Assembly (NCBI GenBank): GCA_963576735.1 | Contig: OY755190.1 | Span: forward strand, 3,837,695-3,901,694 | Direction: 5' to 3' | From: Bedellia somnulentella | Lineage: Eukaryota > Arthropoda > Insecta > Lepidoptera > Bedelliidae | Length of the DNA: 64,000 bases | In this document: one piece after another, positions 61,690-64,000 of the stretch | Position numbering within the stretch: the stretch's first letter is position 1 | How the letters are laid out: the number at the start of each line of letters is the position of its first letter | Program-made: the position numbers and the translations under genes | Notes under the pieces: model-generated | What the model was told of the DNA's origin: nothing | What the model saw: only the letters and a program-made list of their open reading frames with translations | Databases searched by the model: none

Positions 61690-61812
61690 TTCATGAAAAT
61701 CTCATGTAGGGATTATTACTAATAAATAAAGAATAAATGCGGGGGCGTATACCCGAGGCCGCGGGTTCGATTCCCGCCTGTTCTAAATTTTTCTTTTTCC
61801 TTTATTTATTGT
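61690..61812 (+). mobile_element. SINE-D partial copy
   Basis: An inverted tail piece ('ctcatgtagggattattact'), then 'gggggcgtatacccgaggcc' and 'gcgggttcgattcccgcctg'. Same mixed inverted layout as around 17091. Confidence 0.55.
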
Positions 61813-62415
61813 CAATATAGAACCTCTTCTTTTATTTCCTCCAAATCAAACCGCGCAAGGTCCGCCTAAGCCTTATAACCTTGACATAACACCATTTCAT
61901 TACTAATACTTGTCTCTCGTAATGAGCTTTGCAAGCACGTCCGTTATTATGCAACCAATAATTAATCAGATTGTTATCCTAACACACACTTAATCAAATA
62001 CGTTCCACTTATTCCGAAAGCCAAGTTCAATTTTATCTGATAATAACCTTTTTGAATTATGAGGTAAAAATAGCAGTGGAATAAACAAATAGTAAGTATA
62101 TTGTGATGCAAATACATAAAGAGAAGTAGAGCTAGATATAACTTATACGTAAGTTGTTTGTGACATACAAAAATCGGAGAATTAACATTCTATTTGTCTT
62201 TTTGAAATATTATTTGTTTTGTTTATGAGGAAACTTTGTCTTTGCTCATGTAATAATTAGACATCAATTCCATTTCTAAGTAAAACTTGTATTATGGGAT
62301 ACTAACTCAACGATATATTTAATATGATATAATAGACATATAAAAGAATTCAAAACTAAGAAATAAACATATTATGCTCTTCACATAAATGCAACTTCCG
62401 GACTGAGAAGCTAGT
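61813..62415. other. Nothing recognised
   Basis: AT-rich intergenic DNA without coding signal. Confidence 0.5.
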
Positions 62416-62681
62416 CCTTACATACATACATATACATACATATACTCACGGCTGTAAATCCCTAGAAGGAGTAGCCAGAGCTAAGAAATCATAAATTCCT
62501 CAGCCACTTTTGGAAGTTGAGTGGGCAAAAGATGGAAAAAATTAATAAATGTTTTATGGTGACGGGTCTCCAACCACATCGCCCAAAAATCACTTAATAA
62601 GCCCCTATAAACTTAGTCGCCTCTTACGTTCACCCACGGGTAGAAATGGGGTAGTGTTATTCTAAGCCGACACTACACGGC
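62416..62681 (-). mobile_element. SINE-B copy, full length
   Basis: (CATA)n, 'cggctgtaaatccctagaag', 'gggtctccaaccacatcgcc', end 'gccgacactacacggc'. Confidence 0.85.
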
Positions 62682-62935
62682 ACAAGCTCGTCCAATCCTA
62701 TACTATCTACTCGACCACGGTCGTCGTTATTATGACATCACATTGTTCCTTTTATGTTCTTCTATCAGGGACCCTGATAGATTAACAGAGATCGTTAATC
62801 TGTCATACCGCAGTTGGCCAAATCACCCCGTGTAGGTTAGGCTCAAGGCCTTTTTTGGGGATATTGGCTTATGGATATTGGATATTGGCTGTGGCAAATC
62901 GATCATAAAGTTGCCTAGAGAAAACTTACAATCCA

Positions 62936-63308
62936 TAACATAACATAAACATAAACGTTCACGCCGTTTATCCCCGAAGGGGTTGGCAGAGGTACCAATA
63001 CTTCTGAACTCACATGGCAAGCGCCATCTAGTGTCCAGAGAAGGTACCCACGTTTTGCTTAGACAGTGTACTCACGTGATAGGGGGCAGGCCTATCGCCG
63101 TTTTGTACGAATACACTGTCACATGACTAAGTACAATTCAGCCATGTGGGTTTCCTCACGATGTTTTCCCTCACCGTTAACAACCATGATAAATTAACCA
63201 CACATATGACTTAAGATAAGACAAATTGGTGTAGGCCCGACCCAGGATTTGAACACTAGTCGTTTGCACGATAACCGAGTGTTCTACCCACTGGGCTATC
63301 ACGGTTGC
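62936..63308 (-). mobile_element. SINE-A copy, full length, CTCF-like subtype
   Basis: (CATAA)n, 'taaacgttcacgccgtttat', 'ccccgaaggggttggcagag', gcgccatctagtgtcc at 63021-63036, tRNA-like head at the right end. The cleanest copy of this subtype. Confidence 0.9.
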
Positions 63309-63605
63309 ACTTACAATCCACTTTTACCAATATTCTTTTTTACACACACTGACATGATACAGCTCCTTGTAAGTTTGTTTTTAAAAACAATCTACATTCA
63401 AACACGTCACGATCCAATGGCTCTCATTGTATAACGCAAACAGATATTTGATAAGTATTGTAATGATAATAATAAGTACATTTAGGTGCGAGTGCCAAGT
63501 GTTAATATGCCAATCATTCTAACGCTTCGTGGGCTGCGTGACATGTAAGGACGCTGCACAACTTTTAGATACACACATGCACTATTGTTATGTATATGAT
63601 ATTTA
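63309..63605. other. Nothing recognised
   Basis: AT-rich. Confidence 0.5.
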
Positions 63606-63609
63606 AATA

Positions 63610-63705
63610 TTTTATTATTAACACTGATCGTCGTCGTGGCGCGCCATGGGAGATGCCTATGTCCAGCAGTGGACGAGTGTGGGCTGATGATGACTGATCG
63701 TCGTA
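63610..63705 (+). mobile_element. RTE-like LINE 3' terminus
   Basis: 'gggagatgcctatgtccagc' and 'agtggacgagtgtgggctga' then tgatga repeats: a very common 3' end of insect RTE-type LINEs. Confidence 0.6.
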
Positions 63706-63716
63706 AAAACATTGTA

Positions 63717-63885
63717 CATACACACAAATGCTCACGGCTATAAATCTCAAAAAGGGGTAGGTTGAGCTTTAGAGCTATAAACTCCTCAGCCACATTTGGA
63801 CGTTGAAAGGGAACAAGATGGTGGTAGAAGTAAATTATCGTTTGCGATGGGTCTCCAACCGCATCGCCCAAAAAGCTAGCTCACT
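63717..63885 (-). mobile_element. SINE-B copy, 5' end lost
   Basis: 'atgctcacggctataaatct', 'cctcagccacatttggacgt', 'tctccaaccgcatcgcccaa'. Confidence 0.72.
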
Positions 63886-64000
63886 AAAAATTAACCACAA
63901 ACGGCTAAGATTGGATCTCCATTTAGAAATCGAAAAAATAGTCACATTTGAACACCTTGATGCAAGAACCCTATAGATTAGTTGGGCACATAAAGAGGTT

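Overview
The window is AT-rich animal DNA, very probably from a moth or butterfly (Lepidoptera). The evidence is the mix of repeats: tRNA-derived SINEs, (TATG)n-tailed SINEs, Helitrons that start TC and end CTAG, Jockey/CR1/RTE-like LINEs, and hAT-like and other TIR elements. Introns are GT-AG and short to medium. No bacterial, CRISPR or operon structure is present. One assembly gap of 200 N lies at 49835-50034.

The one host gene I can support is the insect orthologue of TTC28, a giant tetratricopeptide-repeat (TPR) plus CHAT-domain scaffold. It lies on the + strand from 4733 to 50958. I place 39 exons by splice sites and continuous reading frame, plus a terminal exon after the gap. Together they give about 2,279 visible codons. 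Every exon-exon phase I checked agrees. The N-terminal exon(s) with the start codon were not found and probably lie upstream of the window. The order is: N-terminal TPR block (exons 1-4), long TPR array (exons 5-20), linker and CHAT domain (exons 21-33), conserved C-terminal region (exons 34-38), then a Ser/Pro-rich, low-conservation tail (exon 39 and terminal exon). The 3' UTR ends near 51430 with two AATAAA signals.

The introns are a transposon collection. They hold a full-length two-ORF CR1-like LINE with intact frames, antisense in intron 9, and three 5'-truncated LINEs in sense orientation in introns 3, 12 and 24. They also hold two Helitron-like elements, many SINEs, and a 3.1-kb TIR element in intron 23 with a 4-bp target duplication and nested insertions. 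Several introns carry decayed partial copies ('echoes') of a neighbouring exon (exons 6, 14, 17, 32, perhaps 28).

Downstream of the gene (51.4-64 kb) I see no host gene. The region is a nest of non-autonomous DNA transposons, several with exact target-site duplications: a palindromic ATCGAT-lattice hAT-like MITE (54620-55062), a TTA-duplicating Harbinger-like element (55234-56471) containing a tandem array grown from a LINE 3' tail, and a 3.3-kb element with 417-bp terminal inverted repeats (57950-61251). The last carries a broken zinc-finger-type gene and a nested hAT-like element. SINE-A, SINE-B and RTE-like LINE-C copies fill the rest.

Repeat labels used below are local, not database names. 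SINE-A: tRNA-headed, TTATG tail. SINE-B: begins CCGTGTAGTGCCGGC, (TATG)n tail. LINE-C: 3' end of an RTE-like LINE with the same tail as SINE-B. SINE-D: tRNA-like head plus a tail containing CCCCACATGAGGTTT.
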